Source: Alphaproteobacteria bacterium | GTDB taxonomy: Bacteria > Pseudomonadota > Alphaproteobacteria > Micropepsales > Micropepsaceae | DNA length: 37,735 nt | Assembly: GCA_015654705.1 (NCBI GenBank) | Contig: JAATGL010000088.1 | Coordinates: 1 to 37,735 of the forward strand | Direction: 5' to 3' | Shown here: positions 25,069 through 33,701 of the stretch, piece by piece | Numbering within the stretch: the stretch's first letter is position 1 | Layout of the letters: each line of letters starts with the position of its first letter | Translations under genes and position numbers: made by a program | Notes under the pieces: model-generated | The model's input: the letters and a program-made list of their open reading frames with translations, nothing else | The model's database searches: none | Told to the model about the DNA's origin: nothing

Positions 25069-25521
25069 ATGGCTCTTCCTGAAACGGTCAGTTGGGACGA
25101 ATTCGTGGTGATGCTGGGCGACGGCGCGACGCCGGAGAACTTCACCGCCCCGTGCGGCATGACCTCGCGCGGCTTCAACCGCACGGCCTCCACCGGCGAG
25201 ACCGAGGTTCCGGATTGCGACGACGAAACACTGCCCTCCGTCACCTTCCGCACCTTGAATGCGCTGTCCGCCGAGATCAGCGGCTCCGGCGTGCTGGCGC
25301 TCGGCTCGCTGCCGCTGTGGGAGAATTTTTACAACGCCGGTGTGGCCGTCAACGCCAAGGTCATTCTGGACAAGACGCTGGCCGAGGGCGGCGGCTACTG
25401 GATCCTGCCGATGCTGCTCACCACCTTCAACATCACCGGCAAGAAGGGCGAACAGGCATTGCTGGACATCACCCTGACAAGCGCCGGCGCCATTCCGCCG
25501 ATGACGCCGGCCGCCGCGTGA
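25069..25521 (+). CDS. tail tube protein
   Basis: RGFNRTASTGETEVPDCDDETLPSVTFRTLNALSAEISGSGVLALGSLPLWENFYNAG...; position between tail completion and chaperone genes. Confidence 0.82.
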   Translation: MALPETVSWDEFVVMLGDGATPENFTAPCGMTSRGFNRTASTGETEVPDCDDETLPSVTFRTLNALSAEISGSGVLALGSLPLWENFYNAGVAVNAKVILDKTLAEGGGYWILPMLLTTFNITGKKGEQALLDITLTSAGAIPPMTPAAA

Positions 25522-25937
25522 GTGCGGACGCCAGCGTCACCCTGGAATGGGCCGACGGCGAGCACACCTTCCGCCTGGCGTTCGGCCAGATTCGCGAACT
25601 TCAGGAGAAGACCGGCGTCGGGCCGGCCCGTCTGCTGGCGCGTCTCATGGACGAGACCTGGCTGCTCGACGACGTCGTCGAGACGCTTCGCCTCGGCCTG
25701 ATCGGCGGCGGCATGCGGCCGCCGGAGGCCAGGCGCCTGGTCGATCGCTACGTCGCGGCGCGGCCGCTGGTCGAAAGCGTCTGGCCTGCGGTGCGCATCG
25801 TCTTCGAGCTGCTGCACTTCCCGAACGACGATCCGCTCCCAAAACCGCAGGCGGCGAAGACGACGACGGAAACGACGACGGCACCGGCCGCTTCCGCTTC
25901 AGCCGCCTCTACGGAACCGGTGCCGCCATCGGCATGA
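25518..25937 (+). CDS. tail assembly chaperone, frame-0 product (GTA gp10-like)
   Basis: VSADASVTLEWADGEHTFRLAFGQIRELQEKTGVGPARLLARLMDETWLLDDVVETLRLGLIGGG...; GTG start coupled to the tail tube gene. Confidence 0.82.
   Translation: MSADASVTLEWADGEHTFRLAFGQIRELQEKTGVGPARLLARLMDETWLLDDVVETLRLGLIGGGMRPPEARRLVDRYVAARPLVESVWPAVRIVFELLHFPNDDPLPKPQAAKTTTETTTAPAASASAASTEPVPPSA
25838..25844 (+). promoter_or_regulatory. -1 ribosomal frameshift slippery heptamer CCCAAAA
   Basis: C CCA AAA in the zero frame of 25518..25937, the canonical X XXY YYZ phase. Confidence 0.72.
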
Positions 25938-26080
25938 CGCCTGCCCAAGTGGACGACTGCTCGCCGTTCCAGTTCGCCGCCGCCATCGCCGGATGGAATG
26001 CCTGCCACGGCGCCAAGCCGAAGAATCCGCCGCCCATGAGCCGGGACCGGTTCCGGGAACTCGTCGACAAATACGGATAG
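25844..26080 (+). CDS. tail assembly chaperone, -1 frame extension
   Basis: TAGGEDDDGNDDGTGRFRFSRLYGTGAAIGMTPAQVDDCSPFQFAAAIAGWNACHGAKPKNPPPMSRDRFRELVDKYG; conserved-looking residues begin upstream of the only ATG (25934). Confidence 0.7.
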   Translation, partial: TAGGEDDDGNDDGTGRFRFSRLYGTGAAIGMTPAQVDDCSPFQFAAAIAGWNACHGAKPKNPPPMSRDRFRELVDKYG

Positions 26081-26084
26081 GACC

Positions 26085-29081
26085 ATGAGCGAAGCCATCG
26101 ATCTCGAACGCCTGATGGTCCAGCTGGAAGCCAACTCGGCCAAGCTCAAGGCCGATTTCGAGCGCGCCGAAAGCGTCATCAGCACGTCCAGCGACCGCTG
26201 GGAAAAGCGCCTCCAGGAATCGCGCAAGCGCATGGAGGACAGCTACGCCGCGATGGGCACCAACATGGCGAAGAAGTTCAGCGCGAACCTCGCCGCCGGC
26301 CTGTCGCTTGTTGCGCTCGAACAGTTTTTCAGCAGTACAACGGAAATCGCCAAGACGATCGACACGCAATCTAAGGCGCTCGAAATTTCGACCGACAAGT
26401 ATCAGGAGATCAGCCTTGCCGCGCGCAAGGCCCGCGTCGATCAGGGTGAATTCAACACGGCGCTTGACCATTTCTCGAAGACAATCGGCGATGCGCAACT
26501 AAAAACGTCACCATTGGCAAAGCAGCTCAAGACGTTAGGCGTCGACGTCCGTTCCGGAACTGTGCCTGCTTTCCTTCAGTTTGCAGACGGTATCGGACGC
26601 ATCGCAAACGCCGGTCAGCGCGCAAAGATCGTCACAGATGTCATGGGAAGATCGTCGCAAGAGTTGACTGGATTCATGCTCCAAGGCGCTGCCTCCATCA
26701 CCGCGCAAATGAATGCTTTCAAAGCCAATGGAGAAGTCATCGAGAAAGATCAACTCGACAAGCTAATTCGGCTTGATAAAGCTTGGGTCGATCTTAAGGC
26801 TCACCTGTCTGTTGCGAGTGTCAATGTTCTGGCTGGATTTGAAGATGGCTTCGACAAATTCGCCAAGGACATGGGAAGCCAGAGCTTCCAGTCAGCGCTC
26901 AACAATTTCGGCAAAATCATGGGCGATGTCGCTGGCCACCTCGTTAAAATGGGGCCGTATCTGCCGTCGTTGGCGGCTGCGATCGCTGGCCGTGCTGCGC
27001 TTGGTCCTGCAGGATTGGCGGTCGGTGCTGGAACCTATGTTGCGCAACACGGGAATGACATTCGCGCAACGGCGTTGGAAGACGTCTTCATACCTGGCCT
27101 GCAAGATAAAGTGGAGTCTGCTCAAGGACGACTTCAGAACGCCATATCGGCTGGAGATTCGAAGGAGACTATTGACCGTTACAGGAATGCATTGGAAGTA
27201 GAACAAGCCGAGCTAGAAAAACTTCAGGCTGAATATAAACGCCTGAGGCCGCCGCCAAATGTGTCCGAAGAGTCGGCGCCGAACGGCGCTGTTACTTATG
27301 ATCCAGCCGACATTCTCGGACAGGAGAAACTCGCAAAAATTCGCGGACCTCTCGATATGTCCGGCACCGGCGAGGACAAACACGCCTTCTCTGATGCCGT
27401 GCGCGACCTGATCACGAAGACCAGGGAGTTGTCGGCGGCCGAGGACGAAAGCACGCTGGCGACGACGAAGGCGGAGGCCGCAACCAAGCTGCTCAACGCG
27501 GCGCAGGAGGATGGCCGCAAGATCACGCCGGCGCTGCGCAGCCAGGTCGAGGCGCTGGCCGGCGCCTACGCCAAGGTTGCGGCCGCGCGCGCGTTCGACA
27601 AGGACCTCGCCGCCGAAGACAAGCAGATTGCCAAACTGGCCGACGAGGCGCGTCAGGCCGATATGACTAAGGCCGCGCTGGCATCGTTGGCGGAAAGGCA
27701 AAAGCTCACCGAAGCTTTCCATAAGGAATTCGGCGATACGGCGGTCCCGAATGCCGCTCAGCAGGCAGAGATTGACAGTCGCGCATCTGCTTTCGGTGCC
27801 GTGACGGGTGAAGACGAGTTCTCGAAGTCGATCAAATCCGCCCAGGATCAGGATGAATCGCTGAAGGACAGCGTCGCGACCATCGGCCTTTACGACGGCG
27901 CCCTGGCCGCCGCGCAGATGCGGCTCCAATTGCTGGACGAAGCCGCCAAGGCCTTCGACCTGACGACGGAGAAGGGCCGCGCGGATTATGCCGCGGCGGT
28001 GACGGCCATCACGGCGCTCGCCGCCGCGCACGGCAAGCTCACCCAGGCCGAGATCGACGGGCAGAAAGCCGAACAGAACCGCGTGGCGGTCGCCGACGAG
28101 CTGCGCACCGGCCTGGAGAACGTCGCCGCCTCCGGCCTGAAGGGCTTCAAGAGCATGCGCGACGCGGCGGCGTCCTTCGTGGAGGAACTCGCGGAGCTGA
28201 TTCTCAAACTCTACGTGATCGAGCCGCTGCTGGATTCGCTGCTGGGCAAGCCCGGCACCACGGGCGGCGGCATTCTTGGCCCGTTTCTCAGCAGCCTCTT
28301 CGGCAGCGCGGTCCAGACCTTCGGCACGGGCCCCGGCACGCCGGGATTTTCCCACGGTCCCGATCCCGTGATCGCCGACGTTCCCGGCCTGGACGGCAAG
28401 CCCGACGGCAGCAGCGCGATCAATGCGCTCTGGACGCGCTCCGCCGATCCCCAGCTCCCGGGCATTGGCGCGACGGGCGGCATGTTCGGCACCGGCTTTG
28501 GGACCGCAGGGTTCACGCCGGGCCCGGATCCTGTTCTCGCGTCGCTCGATGATAGCGGCGGCGGTGGAGATTTGTTCTCCTGGCTTGGAAACCTGCTCGG
28601 CCTCGCGCAGGGCGGCCGGGTCTCCGGTCCCGGCGGCTCGACCGCCGATGCGATCCCGGCGATGCTGTCGGACGGCGAATACGTCATCAATGCGAAGCAG
28701 ACCCGCAAGCACCATAGGCTGCTCGACGCGATCAACGCCGACCGGCTGGAAGCGCCGCGGTCGGACGATCCGAAGCGCCACCAGCAGCCGCGCAACATGA
28801 AGGACCTGGTCGCGCATTTTGCGCAGGGCGGATATGTCGGCCGCTTCGCGGCGGGCGGCGATATCACCCTGCCGACCATTCCAAAAGCGGCGCAGGCAAG
28901 CAAAAATCTGGTGATCCACGCACCTGTCACAATCCATCAGAATCTTGATGGTGCAGTAAGCCCCGAGGGGATAGCGAAGATTGCGCAATCCCAGGCTGTC
29001 ATGGTCGGAACGCAGTTCTCGAAGCAGATTCGCAAAGACTTTCCAAGCTTGATGTCGACCGCGCTGCGGGACAAGTTCTGA
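26085..29081 (+). CDS. tail tape measure protein
   Basis: 998 aa, long helical protein before the tail tip genes; GGRVSGPGGSTADAIPAMLSDGEYVINAKQTRKH near the C-terminus. Confidence 0.9.
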   Translation: MSEAIDLERLMVQLEANSAKLKADFERAESVISTSSDRWEKRLQESRKRMEDSYAAMGTNMAKKFSANLAAGLSLVALEQFFSSTTEIAKTIDTQSKALEISTDKYQEISLAARKARVDQGEFNTALDHFSKTIGDAQLKTSPLAKQLKTLGVDVRSGTVPAFLQFADGIGRIANAGQRAKIVTDVMGRSSQELTGFMLQGAASITAQMNAFKANGEVIEKDQLDKLIRLDKAWVDLKAHLSVASVNVLAGFEDGFDKFAKDMGSQSFQSALNNFGKIMGDVAGHLVKMGPYLPSLAAAIAGRAALGPAGLAVGAGTYVAQHGNDIRATALEDVFIPGLQDKVESAQGRLQNAISAGDSKETIDRYRNALEVEQAELEKLQAEYKRLRPPPNVSEESAPNGAVTYDPADILGQEKLAKIRGPLDMSGTGEDKHAFSDAVRDLITKTRELSAAEDESTLATTKAEAATKLLNAAQEDGRKITPALRSQVEALAGAYAKVAAARAFDKDLAAEDKQIAKLADEARQADMTKAALASLAERQKLTEAFHKEFGDTAVPNAAQQAEIDSRASAFGAVTGEDEFSKSIKSAQDQDESLKDSVATIGLYDGALAAAQMRLQLLDEAAKAFDLTTEKGRADYAAAVTAITALAAAHGKLTQAEIDGQKAEQNRVAVADELRTGLENVAASGLKGFKSMRDAAASFVEELAELILKLYVIEPLLDSLLGKPGTTGGGILGPFLSSLFGSAVQTFGTGPGTPGFSHGPDPVIADVPGLDGKPDGSSAINALWTRSADPQLPGIGATGGMFGTGFGTAGFTPGPDPVLASLDDSGGGGDLFSWLGNLLGLAQGGRVSGPGGSTADAIPAMLSDGEYVINAKQTRKHHRLLDAINADRLEAPRSDDPKRHQQPRNMKDLVAHFAQGGYVGRFAAGGDITLPTIPKAAQASKNLVIHAPVTIHQNLDGAVSPEGIAKIAQSQAVMVGTQFSKQIRKDFPSLMSTALRDKF

Positions 29082-29103
29082 TAGAAACTCGGAATGGTGT
29101 GCC

Positions 29104-29331
29104 ATGACGCTGGAAGAAAGAGTTATCTCCATAGAGGTAGCATTGAAGTCATTGTCTTTGCTTGTCTCCATTATGGAGCGTGAAGGACACGCCAGTATGC
29201 TATCGACAATTAGAGAGATGAATGAATCCTTCAAAGATATCGCATGCCTTCCAAGCATGAAGATATTGACGCCGGAGCAGGCCGATTTGGTGGCTTCGAT
29301 CCTCGATCCGCACGTGCGCGCAAAATCCTGA
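29104..29331 (+). CDS. hypothetical small protein in a lower-GC patch
   Basis: MTLEERVISIEVALKSLSLLVSIMEREGHASMLSTIREMNESFKDIACLPSMKILTPEQADLVASILDPHVRAKS. Confidence 0.65.
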   Translation: MTLEERVISIEVALKSLSLLVSIMEREGHASMLSTIREMNESFKDIACLPSMKILTPEQADLVASILDPHVRAKS

Positions 29332-29334
29332 GCC

Positions 29335-29958
29335 ATGACCGTTCCCGTCTGGCCCCGCACGGTTCTCGTTCCGACCGAGGCCGGGCCGCCGAACGTCGCG
29401 CCCAACAACACCAGCGGCGGCGTCGGCTTCGACGGCTCGGAACAGATCATCGGCAACAGCCCCGGCCGCTGGACGATGTCCTACAAGAATATCGCGGTCC
29501 GCACGGCCGCGCATGTGCTGGCCTGGAACGGCCTCGCCGCGCAACTGCAGGGGCGACTGAACCCGGTCCAGATTCCGCTCTACGACCGCCAGCGCGAGCC
29601 GCAGGCCGGCGTCACGGCATCGGCGCATGGCGCGATCGCGGTCGGCGCAGTGACCGGCACCATTCAGGTCAATGCCGGCGGCGACGTGCTGCAGGCGGGC
29701 CAGCATTTCAGCATGGACCAGGTCAATCTCTACCGCATCGCCCAGATCACCGGCATCACGACGGATGGCGACCACAACCATTTCTATGCCGTCGTCTTCT
29801 GGCCGCCGGCGCGCCGCGCCATCCCGGATGGCCACGCGCTGATCTTCAACGACGTCTATTTCCAGGTCCGGCTGGCGACCGACGCCGCGATGTCGGCCAT
29901 GAGCCTGGCGCTGCTGAAAACCGCCGCACCGTCGATCGATTTCGTGGAGGCCCTGTGA
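29335..29958 (+). CDS. distal tail region protein
   Basis: 207 aa, position between tape measure and tail tip proteins. Confidence 0.72.
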   Translation: MTVPVWPRTVLVPTEAGPPNVAPNNTSGGVGFDGSEQIIGNSPGRWTMSYKNIAVRTAAHVLAWNGLAAQLQGRLNPVQIPLYDRQREPQAGVTASAHGAIAVGAVTGTIQVNAGGDVLQAGQHFSMDQVNLYRIAQITGITTDGDHNHFYAVVFWPPARRAIPDGHALIFNDVYFQVRLATDAAMSAMSLALLKTAAPSIDFVEAL

Positions 29959-30566
29959 GCATCCCGATCTTTCCCGGAACCGATTTCGACCCCGTGATCG
30001 AGACCTATGCCAAGGGAAACGCCCTCAATCTTCCCGCGCTGTGCTATTTCGATTTCCGCGACGCGCCGCAGGCGCTGTGGGGCGGCGGCTTCAATCTTGT
30101 GTCCGGCGGCGTGACCTGGACCGGCCTCGGCAAGGCCGGCGTGATCTGCGGCATCGACGGCCTGGAGGATTCCTCCAACCTCGAAGCCTCCGACATGACC
30201 TTCACGCTGTCCGGCGTCGACGCCTCGATCATGACCGTCTTCAAGGATGAGGACCGCGCCGACTATGTCGGCCGCATGGTCTGCGTCTACGGCCAGTTCT
30301 GCGATGTCAACTGGCAGCCGCTCTGCCCGCCCTTCGCCTACCGCGCCGGGATCATGGGGACGGCGACCGTCGACAAGACGCCGGACGGCAATGGCGGCTT
30401 CACCCGCACCATCACGCTGCCGGCGTCGAATCTGTTTGCTGGACGCAACAATGCGCCGGCCTCGTTCTTCACCGACCGCGACCAGAAGGTCCGCTATCCG
30501 GGCGACCGCTTCTTCGAATTCGTCGCCTCGATCCAGGAAGTCTCGATCGACCAGCCATGGCGCTGA
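29955..30566 (+). CDS. tail/baseplate protein (possibly DUF2163-like)
   Basis: GTG start coupled to the upstream gene; LPALCYFDFRDAPQALWGGGFNLVSGGVTWTGLGKAGVICGIDGLEDSSNLEASDMTFTLSGVD. Confidence 0.72.
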   Translation: MSIPIFPGTDFDPVIETYAKGNALNLPALCYFDFRDAPQALWGGGFNLVSGGVTWTGLGKAGVICGIDGLEDSSNLEASDMTFTLSGVDASIMTVFKDEDRADYVGRMVCVYGQFCDVNWQPLCPPFAYRAGIMGTATVDKTPDGNGGFTRTITLPASNLFAGRNNAPASFFTDRDQKVRYPGDRFFEFVASIQEVSIDQPWR

Positions 30567-30994
30567 GCGAAATGCTGCGCAGCTTTCTGGCGCGCGAAGC
30601 CGCACGGCCCTGGGAGATGGGCGAGCATGATTGCGGCCTCTGGCTGGCGGATTGGTATGTCTTTGCCACCGGCGCTCCGGACCCGGCGGCGCATCTGCGC
30701 GGCTGGCATCGCGGCCCGGGCGCGCGGCGCGCCGGCGATGCCATCGTGCTGCGTCATCTGCGCGTGGTCGCGCGCACGCTTGGACTGCTTCGAACCACTA
30801 TGCCGCTGCCCGGCGACATCGCGGCGCTGTGCCTGTGCGAACCGCGCGCCCGGATCGCGGTCGGCGCCATTCGTGTCGAACGCGGCTGGATCGTGCCGGC
30901 CGGCGAACCGGCGACCTTCGGATTGACCAAAGTTCCTGACGATCTCGATCGGGCACGCGTGGTCGCCGCCTGGAGCATCGAATGCCCTTCGTGA
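30557..30994 (+). CDS. DUF6950-like (NlpC/P60-type tail) protein
   Basis: RPWEMGEHDCGLWLADWYVFATG; position before the tail tip protein. Confidence 0.7.
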   Translation: MALSEMLRSFLAREAARPWEMGEHDCGLWLADWYVFATGAPDPAAHLRGWHRGPGARRAGDAIVLRHLRVVARTLGLLRTTMPLPGDIAALCLCEPRARIAVGAIRVERGWIVPAGEPATFGLTKVPDDLDRARVVAAWSIECPS

Positions 30995-33699
30995 TCCCCG
31001 CCGTCGTGGCTCTCTGGGCGACATTATCCACGACCACGATCCTCGGGATTACGCTTTCGAGCCTTGTTGTGAACATTGCGATCGGTGTCGGGCTGAGCCT
31101 GATATCGTCGCTGATCGCGGGCGGACCGAAGAAGCCGAACCTGCATGCCTCGCGCGAGAACATCCGCAACCCCGTTGCGTCGGCGCGGAAATATTACGGG
31201 CGGGTGAAGCCGGGCGGTGTCATCACCTTCCTGAAGATCGCGCCCGGCTATTTCGACGGCTCGACGGTCAACGCGCTGTACATCATCGTCACCATGTCGC
31301 GCGGCCGCTTCGACGCGTTCGAGGAGCACTGGCTCAGCGACGGGCCGGCGATCCTGGCGGACGATCATGTCGTCCTGTCGCCCAAGAATTTCTACTGGAG
31401 CCAATTGCCGTTCGTGCGCCTCTATTTCCATGTCGGTTCCGAAACGCAGAGCGCCGACGTGCTCATGCAGGAAGGCTTTCCCGGCATCTGGACGACGGAT
31501 TTTCACGGCTACGGCATCGCCTATGCGGTGCTGCGGATGTTCAGCCCGAAGTTGGAGAACTTCAACGACGTCTTTCCGTCCGGTCTGCCGGTCTACAGCG
31601 CCGTGGTGCGCGCGGCGATCCTGTGGGACCCGCGCGACCCGAACCAGTCGCATACCTCGCCGGCGTCCTGGAAATGGAAAAGCAACGGTGTTCTCTGCGT
31701 CCTGGACGCGCTGTGGAACGAGAACGGCGTGCGCCTGCCGATCGCCATGCTGGTGGCCGGCATCGACGTCTGGAAAGCGGAGGCCGATTACGCCGATACC
31801 TGGCGGTCGCTGAACAATGGCGGCTCGGAGCCGTGGTTTCGTCTGGCGGGCGGCTACGAGCTGACCGATCCGCCGAAGGTCTGGCTGCCCAAGATGCTGG
31901 ACCCGATGGACGCGCGCCTGTCGCTGCGCGGCGACGGGGCCGTCGTGATCGACACCGGGCGCTGGCGCGATCCGGAACTGACGATCCCGAACGACCAGAT
32001 CCTGTCCTTCACCGGCTTCAGCCGCGGCAAGCAGAAGGCGGACATCCGCAACGTGATCGACGCGACCTTCATCGCGCCCGAATACGACTATGTGCAGCAG
32101 CAGGCCGATACCTGGCTCAACGAGGCCAGCATCGATGTCGACGGCGAACAGCAGGTCACGCTCGATCTCGACTTCGCGCCCAGCCACGCGCAGGCGCGCG
32201 TGCGCCAGAAGATCGAGGCCTACCGGCAGGATCCGAACGGCTGGTGCGGCACGATCATCACCAAAGCCTACGGCCTGAAATTCCTGACGCCGAACGCCGA
32301 CGGCTCGCGCAAGCGCTTCGTCTACTTCCTGATCGACGAGCTTGGCATCGACAATACGATCGCCTTCGAGGTCCAGCGTTTCGCCTTCGCCCATCTGAGC
32401 GGCCAATGCACCTTCACCGTGAGCGCGATGAGCGCGGATGCCTTCGCCTGGAACCCGGCGACGGACGAGGGGACGCCGCCGGCGTTTCCGCGCACCACTG
32501 CCGCCAACGATGTCGAGAACCCGTTCAACCTGGCCGTCTCGGTCGCAGGCAATGTGATCAGCGCGACCCTCGACGCGCCGCTGCAGACGGGGCTGAACCT
32601 TGATCTCGCGGTGCGCACGACCTTCGACGGCCAGGGCGATGGCGACGTAACATGGGTGCCGTTGAGCCATAGCGGCTGGGGCGGCAGCACGGGCTCGCTG
32701 GCCGATGGCCGCTACGATATCCGGGCCCGCTTCTACAACACGGAATCGCCGCCCGATTACAGCGATCCGCGCGTGATCCGCGGCATCAGGATCGGGACCG
32801 GGACGCCGGGCGGATTTCCCGCGCCGCCTCCCGCTTTCAACGTCACGAATTGCGGCGGCAACACGGTCGAGATCACGCTGACCGCGATCACGGCGATGGA
32901 AGCGGTCTCGGTCAATATCTACATGGCCCCGAGTTTCTCCTCGACGTTCGCGGCCGCGGCGCTCATCGCATCCTTTCCCTGTATCTCGGGCGCCAACCTG
33001 GACCAGTTCTTCGATACGGGCGCGGCCGGACATCAGAATTTCTGGGCGACGACGGTCGATATCTTCGGCAACGAATCCGCGACCCAGATCGGTCCGGTGC
33101 CGGTCAACATCACGGCCGGAACCTTCGCGCCGCCCCATCCTGTGCCCTCGGCTCCCGCGGGACTGTCCGCCGTGCCCAGCTCATCGAATATCGCGCTGTC
33201 GTGGACCGCCAATCCGTTGGGCGATGCGGTTACGGCCTATCAGGTCTGGGGCAGCGAGGGCGATTTCGGATTTTCCGCGACGTCGCTCCTCGCCACGACG
33301 GCGGCAACGACGGCCACGCTCACCGGCCTCGATCCCGAGAGCGGCTACAGTCTTTACCTGGTGGCCGTCAACGCCAACGGGGCGTCCGATCCGTCCGATG
33401 TCCTGAAGGTGACGACGGCATCCCTCGGCGCCTATCGGGCCATCACGGCCGTGGAGAGCCCGCTTTTTCTGCTCGACACCGACACATGGGTCGATGTGAC
33501 GAATGCCACCGGCACGCCCCTGGAAATCCGCATGCCGCCGCATCCCGTTGTCGGTCAATCGATGAAGATCACGGATGCGGGCGCCACGTTCGATTTCACG
33601 ATCAAGGACCATGCCGGCACCGCCGTGATCGATACGATGCAGACGGCGGGCGGCTTTCATCGCTCCGGCTGGACAGGCGCGCTGTGGAAACTGGGGTGA
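30982..33699 (+). CDS. tail tip / host specificity protein with C-terminal fibronectin type III-like domain
   Basis: N-terminal hydrophobic segment, NPVASARKYYGRVKPGGVITFLKIAPGYFDG..., and FN3-like PSAPAGLSAVPSSSNIALSWTANPLGDAVTAYQVW...LTGLDPESGYSLYLVAVNANGASDPSDVLKVTT. Confidence 0.82.
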   Translation: MPFVIPAVVALWATLSTTTILGITLSSLVVNIAIGVGLSLISSLIAGGPKKPNLHASRENIRNPVASARKYYGRVKPGGVITFLKIAPGYFDGSTVNALYIIVTMSRGRFDAFEEHWLSDGPAILADDHVVLSPKNFYWSQLPFVRLYFHVGSETQSADVLMQEGFPGIWTTDFHGYGIAYAVLRMFSPKLENFNDVFPSGLPVYSAVVRAAILWDPRDPNQSHTSPASWKWKSNGVLCVLDALWNENGVRLPIAMLVAGIDVWKAEADYADTWRSLNNGGSEPWFRLAGGYELTDPPKVWLPKMLDPMDARLSLRGDGAVVIDTGRWRDPELTIPNDQILSFTGFSRGKQKADIRNVIDATFIAPEYDYVQQQADTWLNEASIDVDGEQQVTLDLDFAPSHAQARVRQKIEAYRQDPNGWCGTIITKAYGLKFLTPNADGSRKRFVYFLIDELGIDNTIAFEVQRFAFAHLSGQCTFTVSAMSADAFAWNPATDEGTPPAFPRTTAANDVENPFNLAVSVAGNVISATLDAPLQTGLNLDLAVRTTFDGQGDGDVTWVPLSHSGWGGSTGSLADGRYDIRARFYNTESPPDYSDPRVIRGIRIGTGTPGGFPAPPPAFNVTNCGGNTVEITLTAITAMEAVSVNIYMAPSFSSTFAAAALIASFPCISGANLDQFFDTGAAGHQNFWATTVDIFGNESATQIGPVPVNITAGTFAPPHPVPSAPAGLSAVPSSSNIALSWTANPLGDAVTAYQVWGSEGDFGFSATSLLATTAATTATLTGLDPESGYSLYLVAVNANGASDPSDVLKVTTASLGAYRAITAVESPLFLLDTDTWVDVTNATGTPLEIRMPPHPVVGQSMKITDAGATFDFTIKDHAGTAVIDTMQTAGGFHRSGWTGALWKLG

Positions 33700-33701
33700 C
33701 G

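Noticed and set aside
27213-29456. 747-aa minus-strand ORF opposite the tape measure gene
   Set aside because: Antisense shadow ORF, low-complexity charged composition.
31024-31032. TTATCCACG, near-match to a DnaA box
   Set aside because: One mismatch, within the tail tip gene, no other origin-like features nearby.
31024-33138. 704-aa minus-strand ORF opposite the tail tip gene
   Set aside because: Antisense shadow ORF with no family-like motifs.
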